A DNA stretch of 55,321 nt from Alkalibacter saccharofermentans DSM 14828 (lineage in GTDB: Bacteria; Bacillota; Clostridia; Eubacteriales; Alkalibacteraceae): assembly GCF_900128885.1 (NCBI RefSeq), contig NZ_FQTU01000016.1, positions 1 to 55,321 on the forward strand. The letters are read 5' to 3'. The position numbers and the translations under genes were made by a program. Positions 23,059 through 32,033 of the stretch are shown one piece after another; the stretch's first letter is position 1; the number at the start of each line of letters is the position of its first letter. The notes below the pieces were generated by a model. The model saw nothing but the letters and a program-made list of their open reading frames with translations, made no database searches and was not told the DNA's origin.

Positions 23059-25080
23059 TTAATAGCCTTCGATAAAGCTTTTCACATTATTAATCGTCAA
23101 ACGGCTTCCGCCTCTGTTTTGAACATCTTCGATCATCATTGAGGTAATATAAGGCGTCTGTTGGTTTTTGTCAATTGCGACGAACCAACCCAGCTCATAT
23201 TTTTGAGCAGGGTTTTCCGGATTATCGACTTCCGCTGTTCCTGTCTTCCCAGCGATCTGTCTGCCGGAAATATAAGCGTCATGTCCGGTTCCTTGTGGGC
23301 TTTCCACGACTTTGTCCAAGAGGTTTAAGATTTTGTCCGCTACATCTTTCGTTATGATCTGATTTTTTACGGCAGGACCGCTGTCCATAAGCAAAATAGG
23401 ATTAACAAGCTTCCCATCGTTGACAAACGCGGAATATGCCACAGGTAGATTGACTACATTGACTAGCACCTGGCCCTGGCCATAACCTGTATCTGCTAAA
23501 AGAACCTCAGAACCGATATTTTCATTATTTGCGAGCTGGGATTTTTTTAAGCCGTATTCAAGATTTAGGTCAATACCGATGCCAAAATCCTTGGATTTTT
23601 CCAAAAATGTTTCAGCTCCAATTTCCAAAGCGGCTTGTGCAAAATATATGTTGTCGGAATAAACCATGGCTTTTTCCATATTCACGCTTCCGCTTTTAGG
23701 AGTTACTCGTGTTACATAATAGCCTCCCCAAGAAGAATCCTTCTGCCAAGTCTTGCCGGTAACGTTGATGCTGAAATTTTCATCAATGGCAGATTCATCT
23801 AATCCTATGGCAGCCGTTATAGGCTTGAAGGTAGAACCGGGAGAATATGTGTTTGAGAATCTATTAAACAAAGGTTTGGCATCATCTTCTACCAATGAGC
23901 CATATTCAGCATTTGACATTCCAAGTATGAACTTGTTTGGATCGTAAGAAGGGGAGCTGACAATAGCAACAAGTTCTCCGGTTTCGTAGTTCATTACCGA
24001 TGCTGCGCCTTTTTCTCCAGACATTTGAGAAAAAAGCTTGCGCTGCATCTCAGCGTCTATAGTCAAATTTATCGTCTCACCGGCTACCGAATCCCGTTTA
24101 AACACCGTGGTCTTTTGATTGCCATTGCTGTCTGCGATCGAAAACTCTACTCCGGGTATGCCCCGCAGCTTTTCATCGAATATTTTTTCCAAGCCTGTTT
24201 TTCCTATCTTGTCGTTTGCAGAAAATCCGAGAGGCTCCAAGTCTTTTAAATCTGACTCACTGGGATAGCCTATGTAGCCCGTCAGATGGGCAGCGGATTC
24301 TTTAAAAGGGTAGACCCTGTCGCTTACGTTTCTGTAGGTAGCGCCGCTGTTTTTTGCTCTGATTTCTCTGATTTTGTTTTCATTATCCTTGGGAACCTTC
24401 ACAAGATCTACAAAGGTATCATCACCCACCCACGAAAGGGACATTCGGTCGTTGATATAGCCTTGGGATATTCCAAAAGCTTGGGAGAGGTCTCGGACTA
24501 TTTCATCCTTCATGTCCCCAAGTCTTCCGGGAACAACGCCTATTTGCAGTACGTAGCCATTTTGGGCAAGAGCTTTGCCGGTACGATCGATTATTTCCCC
24601 TCTTTGAGGGGAAGCATGTCTTTTAATTAAGACGTCGCCTTCAACCATTTCATGCCAGATGAGAGAGTGATCCCACTGGATTTTCCAAGAGCCTGCATCT
24701 GATTTAATCATAGGAAACTCAAAGGTCGATTCCAAAACACCATGGGCAAAATCGAACTGGATATTTACGGGAACTTCTATCCGGTCTTCATTTTCGCCCG
24801 TAGCTTTAATATCCTCTGGGCTTAGGGTGATATCGTAATTGATAGATTCTATTTGAAGGGTTTCATTGAAATTAGAATATTGCCCGGCAAAAGCATCTAA
24901 TGAGATGTCATTTTGGGTATTCTCATCTACTAAATCGTACATTTTTTCGTAATCTAACGTTGTCCAGTCAGACAGGTATTTTTCTAAAATTTCTGCAGGG
25001 TTTTCATTATTGCTACATCCTGAAAAAAGCAAAATGGTGATTAAAATCAGCAAAGTGGTCTTGGTTGTTTTATTTAGCAT
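23059..25080 (-). CDS. Class B penicillin-binding protein with MecA-type N-terminus
   Basis: A 673-residue lipoprotein transpeptidase. The lipobox is FSGC near residue 21. An NTF2-like MecA_N domain (about 28-150) is followed by the PBP dimerisation domain (about 155-320; RGEIIDRTGKALAQNG) and the transpeptidase (about 350-670) with STFK (Ser416), YSDN and KTGTA motifs. This layout matches low-affinity class B PBPs such as Bacillus PBP3 and staphylococcal PBP2a. It cross-links peptidoglycan on the outer face. The presence of the fold does not by itself show resistance. AGGAGGAG precedes the ATG. Confidence 0.9.
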   Translation of the reverse strand: MLNKTTKTTLLILITILLFSGCSNNENPAEILEKYLSDWTTLDYEKMYDLVDENTQNDISLDAFAGQYSNFNETLQIESINYDITLSPEDIKATGENEDRIEVPVNIQFDFAHGVLESTFEFPMIKSDAGSWKIQWDHSLIWHEMVEGDVLIKRHASPQRGEIIDRTGKALAQNGYVLQIGVVPGRLGDMKDEIVRDLSQAFGISQGYINDRMSLSWVGDDTFVDLVKVPKDNENKIREIRAKNSGATYRNVSDRVYPFKESAAHLTGYIGYPSESDLKDLEPLGFSANDKIGKTGLEKIFDEKLRGIPGVEFSIADSNGNQKTTVFKRDSVAGETINLTIDAEMQRKLFSQMSGEKGAASVMNYETGELVAIVSSPSYDPNKFILGMSNAEYGSLVEDDAKPLFNRFSNTYSPGSTFKPITAAIGLDESAIDENFSINVTGKTWQKDSSWGGYYVTRVTPKSGSVNMEKAMVYSDNIYFAQAALEIGAETFLEKSKDFGIGIDLNLEYGLKKSQLANNENIGSEVLLADTGYGQGQVLVNVVNLPVAYSAFVNDGKLVNPILLMDSGPAVKNQIITKDVADKILNLLDKVVESPQGTGHDAYISGRQIAGKTGTAEVDNPENPAQKYELGWFVAIDKNQQTPYITSMMIEDVQNRGGSRLTINNVKSFIEGY

Positions 25081-25175
25081 AGTCTCCTCCTGAAACTTTA
25101 ATTTATAATATGATAATTAAATTATACCATACATTAAATATGTAAAGCATTGTGATAAGTTGAGCAAAAATTACA

Positions 25176-25202
25176 AAAGGCCCGTCAACTGGACGAACCT
25201 TG
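25176..25202 (-). terminator. Terminator overlapping the YibE/F stop
   Basis: On the minus strand AAGGTTCGTC pairs with GACGGGCCTT (two G-U pairs) around CAGTT, followed by a T-rich tract. The stop codon of the 25185 gene lies at the loop. Confidence 0.65.
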
Positions 25203-26351
25203 AATATTTTTAGTGTATATAATTGAACTAAAAAATGAAGTGAGGGGTATTGAAAAGAGTATTCCAAAGCTTCCCACCAAAGCCTGTAGCACTTCAACGA
25301 TGATCATCTCCCTGTTGAGAAGATATAGAAGGGACGAGTCGTAAACCGTCAAAAGCAGAACCATGGATAGTGAGCTTCCTATATATGCAAGTATCAAGGT
25401 ATTAGACATAGTACCCATAATGTCTTTGCCTATATTTATTCCCGACCTGAAAAGTGCCTTGGGCCTTATGTTGCGAACGTTTTTTTTGACTTCCCAAAGT
25501 GATGAGGAGATAGACATCGCCACATCCATGATAGCTCCCATAGCTCCTATTATTATGCCTGCAAATATAATAGCTCTAAGATTGATCGGTGTCTCAGTGG
25601 GAAGATAAGACAAATAAACAGCTTCGTCGTTTATTACTCCTGTTAGGGATAGAGCGCCATCCATGAAGATGGTAATGGCCCCGGCAATCAATACGCCTCC
25701 AAAGCAGCCCAATATGGCACTGAGGGATTTTTTGTTGTATCCATTCAATATCAGAAGCGTCGTAAGAATGGAATACAGGCACACCAAAATGGACCACAAA
25801 TATATATTCTGTCCTGAAAGAATCGAAGGGATGAACACGGCAAATACTGCACCGCAGGTAAGTCCCAATGACAATAATGTATTAAAGCCCTTTTTACCGC
25901 CAAAAGCCAGCAAAGCGATTGCAAATACTATTCCTAAGATCAGTAGATTGTCAGTTCTTACATGTTCGGCAAAATACCACTCTGAGCCGCCGATGCCTGC
26001 GTCTATAATGAGTATATTGTCTCCGGGGGCCACTTCACGGGTGCTATTATATGGAGGAGTGGATTCGATTGTTTGTAATGCAGTTACGATTTTCCCTTTG
26101 GCTTCACCGGAGGAAATCTTTGCTTCAAAGACAATCTCGATTATTCCTCCGCCGGACTGATCGGCAAAGTAGCTTTCAGTCGTTTTGTCGATTATCCCCT
26201 CTACAGAAGCTCGGACTATAGGCATATCGGTATCTTCATCGAACCTTGTGATATTGCCGCTTAGATATCTATTTGCAACAAATACGGTGGCAATTGCCAA
26301 AATGACGGTTAATAAATATAATATCCGCCTGTTTAATAGATTTAGTTTCAT
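25185..26351 (-). CDS. YibE/F-family membrane protein
   Basis: A 388-residue protein of the YibE/F-like family. An N-terminal anchor (about 9-30) is followed by an extracytoplasmic domain to about residue 130 containing VFEAKISSGEAKGKIVTALQ and the APGDNILI stretch, then seven or so hydrophobic segments with GAMGAIMDVAMSISSSLWEV. Function is not established. It is a single gene with its own terminator, transcribed away from the nfeD-slipin operon. Confidence 0.8.
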   Translation of the reverse strand: MKLNLLNRRILYLLTVILAIATVFVANRYLSGNITRFDEDTDMPIVRASVEGIIDKTTESYFADQSGGGIIEIVFEAKISSGEAKGKIVTALQTIESTPPYNSTREVAPGDNILIIDAGIGGSEWYFAEHVRTDNLLILGIVFAIALLAFGGKKGFNTLLSLGLTCGAVFAVFIPSILSGQNIYLWSILVCLYSILTTLLILNGYNKKSLSAILGCFGGVLIAGAITIFMDGALSLTGVINDEAVYLSYLPTETPINLRAIIFAGIIIGAMGAIMDVAMSISSSLWEVKKNVRNIRPKALFRSGINIGKDIMGTMSNTLILAYIGSSLSMVLLLTVYDSSLLYLLNREMIIVEVLQALVGSFGILFSIPLTSFFSSIIYTKNIQGSSS

Positions 26352-26522
26352 AATTATATACCTTTCATGATGTTTATTGAACTAGTCAAGTTTAGCACAA
26401 GCGGCAGATAAAATCAAAGACTAAACTTAATTATTCCACGTTCCGGTTTTTTGATGCAATCTTTCTCAAAAGGGTATATATATATTAAATAATGCTTAAT
26501 TTTAGGGTTAGAGGTGGATATC

Positions 26523-27878
26523 GTGGATTTTTCCAGAATCAGCCTAAGGGTCTTGACGGTTGCTTTAATCGCTTTGGTTTTTTCAGGAGCTTTGGCTGGA
26601 AGCTATAAAGCTCAAAGCGATAACTTGGTAATGACTATAAGTATTGAAGGAACGATAACGGCTGGAACGGCTAATCAGGTCACAAGAGGGATTGAAACTG
26701 CCCATAATAGAAATGCCGAAGCGCTATTGATTTTAATGGATACGCCAGGGGGTCTGGTGGATGCCACGCTTAATATCGTCCAATCCATTTTAAACTCCCC
26801 TGTGCCGGTAGTCGTTTACGTCTATCCACAAGGAGCAATTGCAGCTTCAGCGGGAACATTCATACTGGTAAGCTCCAATGTGGCAGCAATGTCGCCGGGA
26901 ACAACGATTGGAGCGGCAATGCCTGTGACCATTTCTCCCGGGGAAGGGGGCAGCACGGCGGCGGACGATAAAACGATTAATTTCTTGGCTGGACATATCA
27001 AGAGCATAGCCAGAGACAGAGAGAGACCTGCTGATATTGCAGAGAAATTCGTAACGGAAAATCTGACATTGGATTCTGCAGAAGCCTTGGATGTTGGTAT
27101 TGTAGATTTTATAAGTGGGACTTTGCCGGGACTTTTAGAGGATATCGATGGATTTGAGACTGTTGCCGGAGGAGAAAATATAGTTCTACAGACGGCAGGA
27201 GCTGAAATTGAGAATATCGAGATGAGCCTGATTGACAGGATAACAAGCCTAATAAGCGATCCACAGGTTTCCTTCCTGCTTATACTGCTGGGCATTTACG
27301 GATTGATTATAGGATTTGGAGCACCAGAGACTTTTTTCCCTGAGGTTTTAGGAGCCATAAGCCTTGTTTTAGGGTTATATGGTCTAGGGACATTTGAAGT
27401 AAATGTTTTTGCGGCACTATTAATAATCTTGGGGATAGTATTGTTTGTGGCGGAGGCTTTTACTCCCACATTCGGGGTACTAGCCATAGGAGGGATAATC
27501 AGCATGGTCCTAGGAATAATGTTCCTGCCTGTAGAACCGTTGATGCCTGTGGAGTGGATATCCAGATTCAGATTCTTTGGCATAGGCATCGGGATAGCAA
27601 GTGCGGGAGTGATGGTCGTAATACTGAGAGGCATAATTAAACTTAAAAGATCCAAGGTAGTAATGGGGAATGAAGAGTTCAATGCCCAGTCTGCATTGGT
27701 AGTAAAAGAACTTAATCCTGTGGGAATGATAAAAGTCAAAGGTGAAATATGGCAGGCGGTGAGCAAAAGCGGAGAAAAGATTCCCGAAGGATCAGAAGTC
27801 GTGATATCAGGTCGCGAGGGCATGAAGATACTCGTTGAAAGAATTGATGATAAAACTGAGATCGAGGAGGGTGATTAG
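26523..27878 (+). CDS. NfeD-type membrane-bound serine protease (ClpP class)
   Basis: A 451-residue protein. A signal anchor (about 8-28) is followed by a ClpP/SppA-like serine protease domain (about 38-230) with MDTPGGLVDATL and the nucleophile loop GAIAASAGTFI, four to five transmembrane segments (about 235-380), and a C-terminal OB-fold NfeD domain (about 385-450). GTG 26523 is chosen for GAGGTGG 6 bases upstream. NfeD proteins work beside SPFH proteins, and family members cleave stomatin C-termini. The slipin gene follows directly, its ATG adjoining the stop. Confidence 0.85.
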   Translation: MDFSRISLRVLTVALIALVFSGALAGSYKAQSDNLVMTISIEGTITAGTANQVTRGIETAHNRNAEALLILMDTPGGLVDATLNIVQSILNSPVPVVVYVYPQGAIAASAGTFILVSSNVAAMSPGTTIGAAMPVTISPGEGGSTAADDKTINFLAGHIKSIARDRERPADIAEKFVTENLTLDSAEALDVGIVDFISGTLPGLLEDIDGFETVAGGENIVLQTAGAEIENIEMSLIDRITSLISDPQVSFLLILLGIYGLIIGFGAPETFFPEVLGAISLVLGLYGLGTFEVNVFAALLIILGIVLFVAEAFTPTFGVLAIGGIISMVLGIMFLPVEPLMPVEWISRFRFFGIGIGIASAGVMVVILRGIIKLKRSKVVMGNEEFNAQSALVVKELNPVGMIKVKGEIWQAVSKSGEKIPEGSEVVISGREGMKILVERIDDKTEIEEGD

Positions 27879-28769
27879 ATGTTTTTCTTGAATGAAACCG
27901 TATTGACGGTTGCTGGCGTAATGATAGTATTGCTGTTTATACTTAGCATGTCTATAAAGATCGTGCTTGAATACGAAAGGGGAGTGCTATTCAGGCTTGG
28001 AAGATTGGTAGGGGTTAGGGGTCCTGGGTTGATATTAATAATTCCATTTATAGATAAGATAACCAGGATTTCTCTTAGGACAATAGTAATCGATGTCCCC
28101 CCTCAGGAAGTAATAACCAGGGATAACGTTACTTGCACAGTAAATGCGGTATTGTACTACAGAGCTGTAGCACCGGACAAGGCAGTTGTAAATGTGGAAA
28201 GATACCATGACGCGACGAGCCAGTATGCCCAGACAACGCTTAGAAGCGTAGTTGGACAGGCGGACCTTGATGAATTGTTGTCCCAGAGGGAAAAACTCAA
28301 CAAGATCATACAGCAGATAGTTGATGAAGCTACAGATCCGTGGGGAATAAAGGTTACAGCAGTGGAGATAAAGGATGTAACCCTCCCCAATGAAATGCAA
28401 AGGGCGATTGCGAAACAAGCTGAGGCAGAACGTAACAGAAGAGCCGTAGTCATTCAGGCTGAAGGTGAAAAACAGGCTGCGGTAAGACTGGCCGAAGCAA
28501 CTGAGATTTTATCCGGACAGGAAGGCGCGATGACCTTAAGGATGCTGAGGTCTCTGTCAGAAGCAGCAGATTCCAAATCCACTACGATACTGTTCCCGCT
28601 GCCCGTTGAGCTTAGAGCACTGCTTCCAGACCCTGCAAAGATAAAAGTTAAGACTGATGCAGGAAGACGGAAAAGGGAAGAGATAAGAAGGCAGGAAAAG
28701 CTTATGGAAGAAAATAAAATTGAAGTTGATGAGAAGTTAAAAGGCGAAGAGACAAATGAAGAAAGCTGA
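27879..28769 (+). CDS. Slipin (stomatin-like SPFH/band 7 protein)
   Basis: A 296-residue protein. An N-terminal hydrophobic hairpin (about 8-28) is followed by the SPFH domain (about 30-190) opening with EYERGVLFRLGRLVGVRGPG, then a coiled, Ala/Glu-rich region (AEAERNRRAVVIQAEGEKQA) and a charged tail ending in KGEETNEES. It forms membrane-associated oligomers thought to organise microdomains and recruit proteases. The ribosome binding site GAGGAGGG sits inside the end of nfeD, so the two are translationally coupled. Confidence 0.9.
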   Translation: MFFLNETVLTVAGVMIVLLFILSMSIKIVLEYERGVLFRLGRLVGVRGPGLILIIPFIDKITRISLRTIVIDVPPQEVITRDNVTCTVNAVLYYRAVAPDKAVVNVERYHDATSQYAQTTLRSVVGQADLDELLSQREKLNKIIQQIVDEATDPWGIKVTAVEIKDVTLPNEMQRAIAKQAEAERNRRAVVIQAEGEKQAAVRLAEATEILSGQEGAMTLRMLRSLSEAADSKSTTILFPLPVELRALLPDPAKIKVKTDAGRRKREEIRRQEKLMEENKIEVDEKLKGEETNEES

Positions 28770-28777
28770 TAGCTTAT

Positions 28778-28816
28778 AAAAAACCGGGGCGTCATCTCAG
28801 AGACATCCCGGTTTTG
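28778..28816. terminator. Bidirectional terminator between slipin and purE
   Basis: AAAACCGGG (28780-28788) pairs with CCCGGTTTT (28807-28815) around a loop containing TCTCAGAGA. Confidence 0.75.
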
Positions 28817-28826
28817 TAATTAATGG

Positions 28827-29315
28827 CTATTTATTTTCCATCTTCTGAGCCTTCTCAAGCACCATTGATTCTAAATCTTTCTTATATTTGTCTACACTTG
28901 CATATATGGCATCATCGCTAGTTGCAAGTATCTGTGCAGCCAGTATGCCGGCGTTTTTTGCACCGTTTATCGCTACTGTGGCAACAGGCACGCCCGGAGG
29001 CATTTGAACGATTGAGTATAGTGAGTCAACTCCATCTAAGGTACGGCTCTTTACAGGGACTCCTATCACAGGTAATGATGTCAGGGAAGCCACCATTCCA
29101 GGAAGGTGCGCTGCTCCTCCGGCACCGGCGATTATAACCTTTAGGCCTCTATCCACTGCGCTCTTTGCATAGCTATAGAGCCTGTCTGGAGTTCTGTGAG
29201 CTGATACGATGGTCATTTCATAAGAGATGGAGAATTGGTCTAGGATTTCTGCAGCCTGTTCCATAACCGGCAAATCTGAATCGCTGCCCATTATAATTCC
29301 TACCAGTGGTTTCAT
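28827..29315 (-). CDS. purE: PurE, N5-carboxyaminoimidazole ribonucleotide mutase
   Basis: A 162-residue class I PurE. GIIMGSDSDLPVM opens the protein, with VSAHRTPDRLYSYA and AGAGGAAHLPGMVAS lining the active site. It moves the carboxyl group from N5-CAIR to give CAIR in de novo purine synthesis. Presence of purK upstream (4-base gap) fits the two-step bacterial route. AAAGGAT precedes the ATG. Confidence 0.95.
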   Translation of the reverse strand: MKPLVGIIMGSDSDLPVMEQAAEILDQFSISYEMTIVSAHRTPDRLYSYAKSAVDRGLKVIIAGAGGAAHLPGMVASLTSLPVIGVPVKSRTLDGVDSLYSIVQMPPGVPVATVAINGAKNAGILAAQILATSDDAIYASVDKYKKDLESMVLEKAQKMENK

Positions 29316-29319
29316 AATA

Positions 29320-30495
29320 TCATCCTTTCGGTGTTTTTTCAGATATGATTTTTAAAACTGATTGAGCTTGATCAGCAGTGCTTAAAGCTTCTTCGACTGT
29401 CTTTGCCAATACGGTAAAATGTCCCATTTTCCGCTGGGGCTTTGTAGTGGACTTGCCGTATATATGTAGCGTCAGTCCCGGATAAGCCAATGCCTCGGAT
29501 ACACCCTTTACTAAGGGTATGCCTTCGTGACCATCTTCACCCAATAAATTTCTCATGACCACGGGGCTGTGCAAATCTGTTTTACCAAGAGGAAGACCAA
29601 GAACGGCCCTCACATGATTTTCAAATTGCGAGGTAATGCAGGCTTCAATAGTATAATGACCTGAGTTGTGAGGTCTCGGAGCGACTTCATTTACTAATAT
29701 ATCACCATTTTCATGAACGAACATCTCAACGCAAAACATGCCCACTCCATCAAACATATGACAGATTTCTTTTGCCAGTTTTTCAGCATCTTGCGTCTGT
29801 TTATCGGTTATATTTGCTGGAGCGATAGTTTCATATAAAATGCTGTCTCTATGTATGTTTTCGGCAACAGGATAGACGACTATTTCTCCATTCATTGTTC
29901 GACAGCATAAAACTGAAATTTCTTTTGTAAAAGGGATAAACTGCTCCACATAAAGAAGATTTTCATCACCATTTAAAGAGCTGTATGCTTCTGAGATTTC
30001 TTCTTCAGAAGTTACCAGGTAGTTTCCCTTTCCGTCGTAGGCTCCTGAAGCACTTTTAACCATAAGAGGGTACCCGTATTCGGCGGCAGCGGCTTTTATG
30101 GATTCAGTGGAATCTGCTTTTTTAAATGGACCCAAAGGGATGGAGTTATCCTGGAGAAGCTTTTTTTGCTGGTACTTATTTTGGATTGCCTCGAGGCTTT
30201 TAGCTTTGGGATAGACGATATAACCATGATCCTCCAAGTATTTTAGTGCTTCTGTTGAAATATGTTCAAACTCACAGGTCAAGACGTCTGTTTTCTTGGC
30301 AAGCTCTTCCAGGGCAGCCTTGTCATTAAAGGCTGCTACGATTGCCTCGTTGGCTAGCGGGGATGCGGGGCAGTCAATTCCGGGATCTAAAATTGCAGTG
30401 CTGATCCCAAGCTTGGATGCTTCGTTTATCATCATCTTGCCCAGCTGGCCTCCGCCTATTATACCTATTTTTTTTGATAGATAGTTGATTTCCAT
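29320..30495 (-). CDS. purK: PurK, N5-CAIR synthetase
   Basis: A 391-residue ATP-grasp enzyme. KIGIIGGGQLGKMM forms the N-terminal nucleotide-binding loop, TCEFEHIS is the PurK signature, GYPLMVKSASGAYDGKG belongs to the ATP-grasp domain, and NEVAPRPHNSGHYTIEAC lines the active site. It converts AIR, ATP and bicarbonate to N5-CAIR for PurE. The other pur genes are not adjacent, which is less usual for clostridial purine operons. Upstream there is no purine riboswitch, but a 7-bp inverted repeat ATTCGTA/TACGAAT lies at 30589-30606. Confidence 0.95.
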   Translation of the reverse strand: MEINYLSKKIGIIGGGQLGKMMINEASKLGISTAILDPGIDCPASPLANEAIVAAFNDKAALEELAKKTDVLTCEFEHISTEALKYLEDHGYIVYPKAKSLEAIQNKYQQKKLLQDNSIPLGPFKKADSTESIKAAAAEYGYPLMVKSASGAYDGKGNYLVTSEEEISEAYSSLNGDENLLYVEQFIPFTKEISVLCCRTMNGEIVVYPVAENIHRDSILYETIAPANITDKQTQDAEKLAKEICHMFDGVGMFCVEMFVHENGDILVNEVAPRPHNSGHYTIEACITSQFENHVRAVLGLPLGKTDLHSPVVMRNLLGEDGHEGIPLVKGVSEALAYPGLTLHIYGKSTTKPQRKMGHFTVLAKTVEEALSTADQAQSVLKIISEKTPKG

Positions 30496-30588
30496 TATAT
30501 TATGATACCTTTCCTTTGTTTAAATTTAAGCTAATTTTAACATGAGAATCTTTTTAAAACAACATATAGAACTTTGTTTTTAAATAAA

Positions 30589-30606
30589 ATTCGTATAGTT
30601 ACGAAT
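30589..30606. repeat. Inverted repeat upstream of purK
   Basis: ATTCGTA-TAGT-TACGAAT, a perfect 7-4-7 palindrome in the gap between purK and the DUF6465 terminator. It may be an operator for purK; it does not match the known PurR box. Confidence 0.35.
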
Positions 30607-30654
30607 AATAAAACATAAAATTTAATTAATGTACATATTGGAAAGGGCAGAAAA

Positions 30655-30681
30655 ACAAAAAAACCTCTCTAGTAGAGAGGT
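30655..30681 (-). terminator. Terminator of the DUF6465 gene
   Basis: Minus strand ACCTCTCT pairs with AGAGAGGT around a three-base loop, then a run of seven T. Confidence 0.8.
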
Positions 30682-30694
30682 CGATGCGGTCGCG

Positions 30695-30898
30695 CTAGCC
30701 TGTTATATCTATGAAACCTTTAAAGGTCTTGTTGATAACATAGTAGCACTTGTTTTCTTCCGGTTTTACGTAGAGCTCGATCTTTTTGATGTCCTTGACT
30801 TTGTTTCCTTCTGATTTCCATACGTTTTTAGCTTCTTTTGAAAAATCGCAAATGTCTACTTCGTTGCCGGCAATCTGTAAAAAAACACTTTCTTTCAT
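30695..30898 (-). CDS. Small DUF6465-family protein
   Basis: A 67-residue protein with an AAGGGGG site 9 bases before the ATG and a strong terminator just past its stop, so it is a real single-gene unit. The C-terminal stretch KKIELYVKPEENKCYYVIN is the recognisable core of the DUF6465 family, a small cytoplasmic protein family of unknown function in Clostridia. No membrane segment or nucleic-acid-binding motif is visible. Confidence 0.7.
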   Translation of the reverse strand: MKESVFLQIAGNEVDICDFSKEAKNVWKSEGNKVKDIKKIELYVKPEENKCYYVINKTFKGFIDITG

Positions 30899-31060
30899 TG
30901 TTGATCCCCCTTGTTTTTAAATTGCATAAGTATAAGTTCATTTTGCATATTATTTATCTATAAGTATGACTAATTTTGTCTTATTTGTCAAGTTGCATGA
31001 CTTTAAAGGTTTTTAAGGGGTTTTGTATTTTGTAATATGGAAAGGATTTTCAGTTAGTGT

Positions 31061-31089
31061 TTGACAAAAATCTGAAAATCAAGTACGAT
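31061..31089 (+). promoter_or_regulatory. Promoter of the methyltransferase operon
   Basis: TTGACA (31061-31066), 17 bases, then TACGAT (31084-31089), 100 bases upstream of the start codon. Confidence 0.55.
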
Positions 31090-31122
31090 TAAATTGTGAA
31101 GATCAATGAGGCGATTTTTTTT

Positions 31123-31151
31123 TCGTTGGAGTGTAAACGATAACACAACGA
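31123..31151. promoter_or_regulatory. Inverted repeat in the methyltransferase leader
   Basis: TCGTT..GTGT and ACAC.AACGA arms surround AAACGATA between the promoter and the ribosome binding site. It could be an operator or an mRNA hairpin. Confidence 0.4.
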
Positions 31152-31188
31152 TGAAAATCAAATAAATTACAAACGGAGGTCGACAAAT

Positions 31189-31992
31189 TTGATAATTATC
31201 GGTGAGAAAATAAATGGTTCTATTCCTTCAGTAGCAAAGGCAATAGCAGAAAGAGATGAAGAGTTCATAAAAAATCTGGCAAGAATACAGTCAGATGCAA
31301 AAGCGAACTATATTGATGTCTGCGCATCCGTAGATGACGACATTGAGCTGGAAACGATGAAATGGCTAATAGACCAGGTACAGGAAGTTACCAATACTCC
31401 AATAGCTGTAGACAGTCCAAACGCCAAAATCTGCGCTGAAGCCATAAATTTTTGCAATAAGCCGGGGCTTGTAAATTCTGTTTCTTTGGAAGGCAGCAAA
31501 ATAGACGATGTATTTACCGTGATAGCTGACACCAAGTGGGAATGTACGGCTTTATTATGCGATGACTGCGGGATTCATCCAACCGCTGAAGCCAGGCTAA
31601 ATGTTTTTGAAAAAATCATGGCAAGGGCAAAGGAATATGGAATAGACCCTTCCAGACTGCATATAGATCCTCTTGTGGAAATGGTTTGTGCTTCGGAGGA
31701 GGGTATAAAAATGCTGGTAAAACTCATCGGCGAGATAAAGAGAAGGTATCCAAATATCCATGTAACGGGAGCGGTGAGCAATGTCTCATTTAACCTGCCG
31801 GTCAGAAGAGTGGTCAATCAAGCATTTACGGTTCTTGCCATGAATGCGGGTATGGACAGCGCCATACTGGATCCTACGAACAAAGATCTCATGGGGATGA
31901 TATATGCAACAGATGGCCTCTTGGGCAATGATGAGTACTTTATCGAGTATATAGGAGCTTTCAGAGAAGGTATATTTGGGAATAAAAAGTAA
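31189..31992 (+). CDS. Methyltetrahydrofolate:corrinoid methyltransferase (DHPS-like)
   Basis: A 267-residue TIM-barrel enzyme of the dihydropteroate-synthase/AcsE-like group. IIGEKINGSIPSV at the N-terminus, YIDVCASVDDDIE, PIAVDSPNAKIC, LHIDPLVEMV and VTGAVSNVSFNLP form the pterin site. It exchanges a methyl group between tetrahydrofolate and a corrinoid protein, the MT II role in demethylation systems. The start is TTG with ACGGAGG 9 bases upstream. It opens a three-gene operon with the corrinoid protein and a UroD-type methyltransferase. Confidence 0.85.
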   Translation: MIIIGEKINGSIPSVAKAIAERDEEFIKNLARIQSDAKANYIDVCASVDDDIELETMKWLIDQVQEVTNTPIAVDSPNAKICAEAINFCNKPGLVNSVSLEGSKIDDVFTVIADTKWECTALLCDDCGIHPTAEARLNVFEKIMARAKEYGIDPSRLHIDPLVEMVCASEEGIKMLVKLIGEIKRRYPNIHVTGAVSNVSFNLPVRRVVNQAFTVLAMNAGMDSAILDPTNKDLMGMIYATDGLLGNDEYFIEYIGAFREGIFGNKK

Positions 31993-32033
31993 CAATAATT
32001 ATAAAACACCAAAGATCAAAGGAGGAATTCAAA

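Noticed and set aside
23059..25080. A mecA-type beta-lactam resistance determinant.
   Set aside because: The MecA_N plus transpeptidase layout is also found in ordinary low-affinity class B PBPs of Gram-positive bacteria; no mobile context or regulators of the mec type are adjacent.
30496..30694. Purine riboswitch or PurR box ahead of purK.
   Set aside because: No purine aptamer core or CGAA-type PurBox pair is present; only a short palindrome is seen.
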